Of a stretch of 64,000 nucleotides of DNA, positions 62,341 through 64,000 are shown one piece after another. Under the pieces are notes generated by a model. It did not search any database and was not told where the DNA came from. It worked only from the letters and a program-made list of their open reading frames with translations. The DNA is taken from positions 1,902 through 65,901 of the forward strand of contig VXBM01000234.1 of assembly GCA_013400155.1 (NCBI GenBank). The letters are read 5' to 3'. The translations under genes were made by a program, and so were the position numbers. This DNA is from Helopsaltes ochotensis (taxonomy: Eukaryota; Chordata; Aves; Passeriformes; Locustellidae). Each line of letters starts with the position of its first letter. Positions within the stretch are counted from its first letter, which is position 1.

Positions 62341-64000
62341 CAGGCGCTAACCGGTCTGCTCCTCACCGGCGTTTAGGGGTTCCTTTGCCAGAGAACTTAC
62401 CATGAAATGGGGAAATAACCCGGCTTTTGCAGGGAGGAGCAGCTAGGGGAAGGTTTCTCATTGCATTATTTTGCTGGTTCGTTCACCACGGAGTAAAACC
62501 CCAGAAAACATCCAGCTAGCGTGAAAACAATTGTCATGCCAAATTTACCTAAATTCTCTAGCAAATTATTCCTTTGCATAATTAGAACCAGTGTTTCATG
62601 CAGCGGATCCCTGGACTTCTGAGTAAGACATGCCATGACAAATAATTTTCCTACTACGCTGCTGGGAATATACAAAAACAACAGAAGAGCAGTCCTTTGT
62701 ATCTCATTAAATAAACTAAGCACACAGCCTTTCTTACATGAGAGGAAGATTGGACTTGCACGAGCACGGAGAGACTGAGGTCTGAAATTTCACACCCTAC
62801 TGTGATTCATGATTGTGGGCAAATTTAAGTGGTGATATCCCCAAGTCTGGAAGTTGTGGCAAATTATGTCAGGTGCAAACAACAGTCCAGTTCAGAGTTG
62901 GTATCTTTTATTTCTACTGATTATTGTAGCTGTTGTTTTCCCAAAAATGGGGCACAAGTCAGTTCACTTACTCTGACACTACCTTTCAATACTACTGTAC
63001 GCACACATCCTTATTTAAAGCATTAGGTAATTCTACATGGGCTAGATGAGCTTTTTGCTATAGCAGTACAATAATGAAGGAGAAATTATCTGTATATTAA
63101 TTTCTCTTTTATGGTCATTATTTGTATCCAGTGCAATTTTTTTAACAACAAATAACATTTGTAAATGTGTAACTGAAATTACTGAGATGAATTACGTATT
63201 TTAGAGCAACACAGAGGCAGCAAATTGTCATTTAATTACATCACTTCAAAATTCAAAGTAGTTATTGTAATATAACCAGTTTTTAACACAAAGGCACTGT
63301 AAAGATTATCATATCTGTCTGTGAGGAGATTGTATTATTTGGAGTCATATGGGTATCACATACAGAAAGCAGAACATAGTTAAACTGGCAACATAAAGCC
63401 TTTATACATTTGGTTCTCCATCAAACACAAAATGGTTCTGTTTTTAACCTGGACTTTAAAATCAACAGTGATGGAATATGTCTTTTCAATAAAGGCATTT
63501 CTTTATTGTCTCATGAAATGCAATTCATTTTTGACAGTATATTACGTTATTTAAATCCTGCCATTTCCCTCTGTACCCATTATTAAAATTTTATTTTATC
63601 CAGTTTATTATATTGTCACTTTCCTATTATTCCTACAGTTGCTTCAGCTTTCTTAGCCATCAAGAACATTGGTGCTGATACAAAAGCGACCGTATGGTAA
63701 CTTACTATTTCTGCACACCAGGGGAAAAGGTTGTTGAGGGAAGCCTAGCTGCTTCCAAACCATTAGACCATGTTCTGAAAGTCTGCACAATGGTTTGGGA
63801 GCTTATAGAAACTGGAATTTAAAGGGAAACATGACAGAATATGCTGCCAGAACAGACTTTAATTTGGTTTAATGCTGGTTAACTTAAGGGCAGCCTGAAA
63901 ACTGCTCAGTTGAAGAGTACTTTACTTTCATTATGTGAACCTCAAGAGAAAAGAGTAGTGTCGAAGAGTAGTGCTACAAAATGGTGCTGCCAAAACATCA
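62341..64000. other. AT-rich flank right of the AP3M2 promoter
   Basis: I see no supported exon, RNA gene or repeat. A minus-strand frame at 62466-62723 has two hydrophobic stretches but no proper start codon or splice context, so I do not call it. Confidence 0.4.

Noticed and set aside
62466..62723. Minus-strand 85-codon frame with two hydrophobic stretches
   Set aside because: It begins at GTG, not ATG, matches no family I recognise, lacks splice or promoter context, and AT-rich DNA often yields hydrophobic frames.

Overview
The window is bird nuclear DNA, most likely from a passerine (songbird lineage). Five multi-exon vertebrate genes with GT-AG introns can be reconstructed completely. 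Interspersed repeats are few and mostly CR1 LINE 3' ends. One repeat, at about 20.2 kb, is a tRNA-Ile-derived SINE with a CR1-like tail, the type described in zebra finch as TguSINE1. Introns are short (two POLB introns are under 80 bp) and promoters are CpG islands, as expected of a bird microchromosome. The genes are those of the human 8p11.21 neighbourhood.

Layout, left to right: intergenic DNA (1-2060); POLB, DNA polymerase beta (+, coding 2200-9887, 14 coding exons, 335 aa); a short intergenic stretch with an 850-base assembly gap (11591-12440); VDAC3, mitochondrial porin (+, coding 15197-25462, 8 coding exons, 283 aa, 5' CpG island at 12.4-12.9 kb); IKBKB, IKK-beta (-, coding 26584-36438, 21 exons, 757 aa), tail-to-tail with VDAC3; PLAT, tissue plasminogen activator (+, coding 42812-51074, 13 coding exons, 558 aa), head-to-head with IKBKB; AP3M2, AP-3 mu subunit (-, coding 55704-61771, 8 coding exons, 418 aa), tail-to-tail with PLAT; and unassigned DNA to 64000. 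In every gene the exon lengths sum to an exact open frame, so none looks broken.

The genes do not form a pathway. They serve base-excision repair, mitochondrial outer-membrane transport, NF-kB signalling, fibrinolysis and endosome/lysosome sorting, and sit together by conserved synteny. Relative to the human order (AP3M2, PLAT, IKBKB, POLB, DKK4, VDAC3), the POLB-VDAC3 block is inverted and no DKK4 is visible between POLB and VDAC3.

I found no new multi-gene system. The most notable observations are: the SINE ending about 20 bp before a VDAC3 splice acceptor; a well-formed candidate poison exon in VDAC3; a VDAC3 protein with a single cysteine where human VDAC3 has six; remodelled glycosylation, kringle-1 and inhibitor-loop residues in PLAT; and a 19-bp tandem duplication of a POLB polypyrimidine tract.
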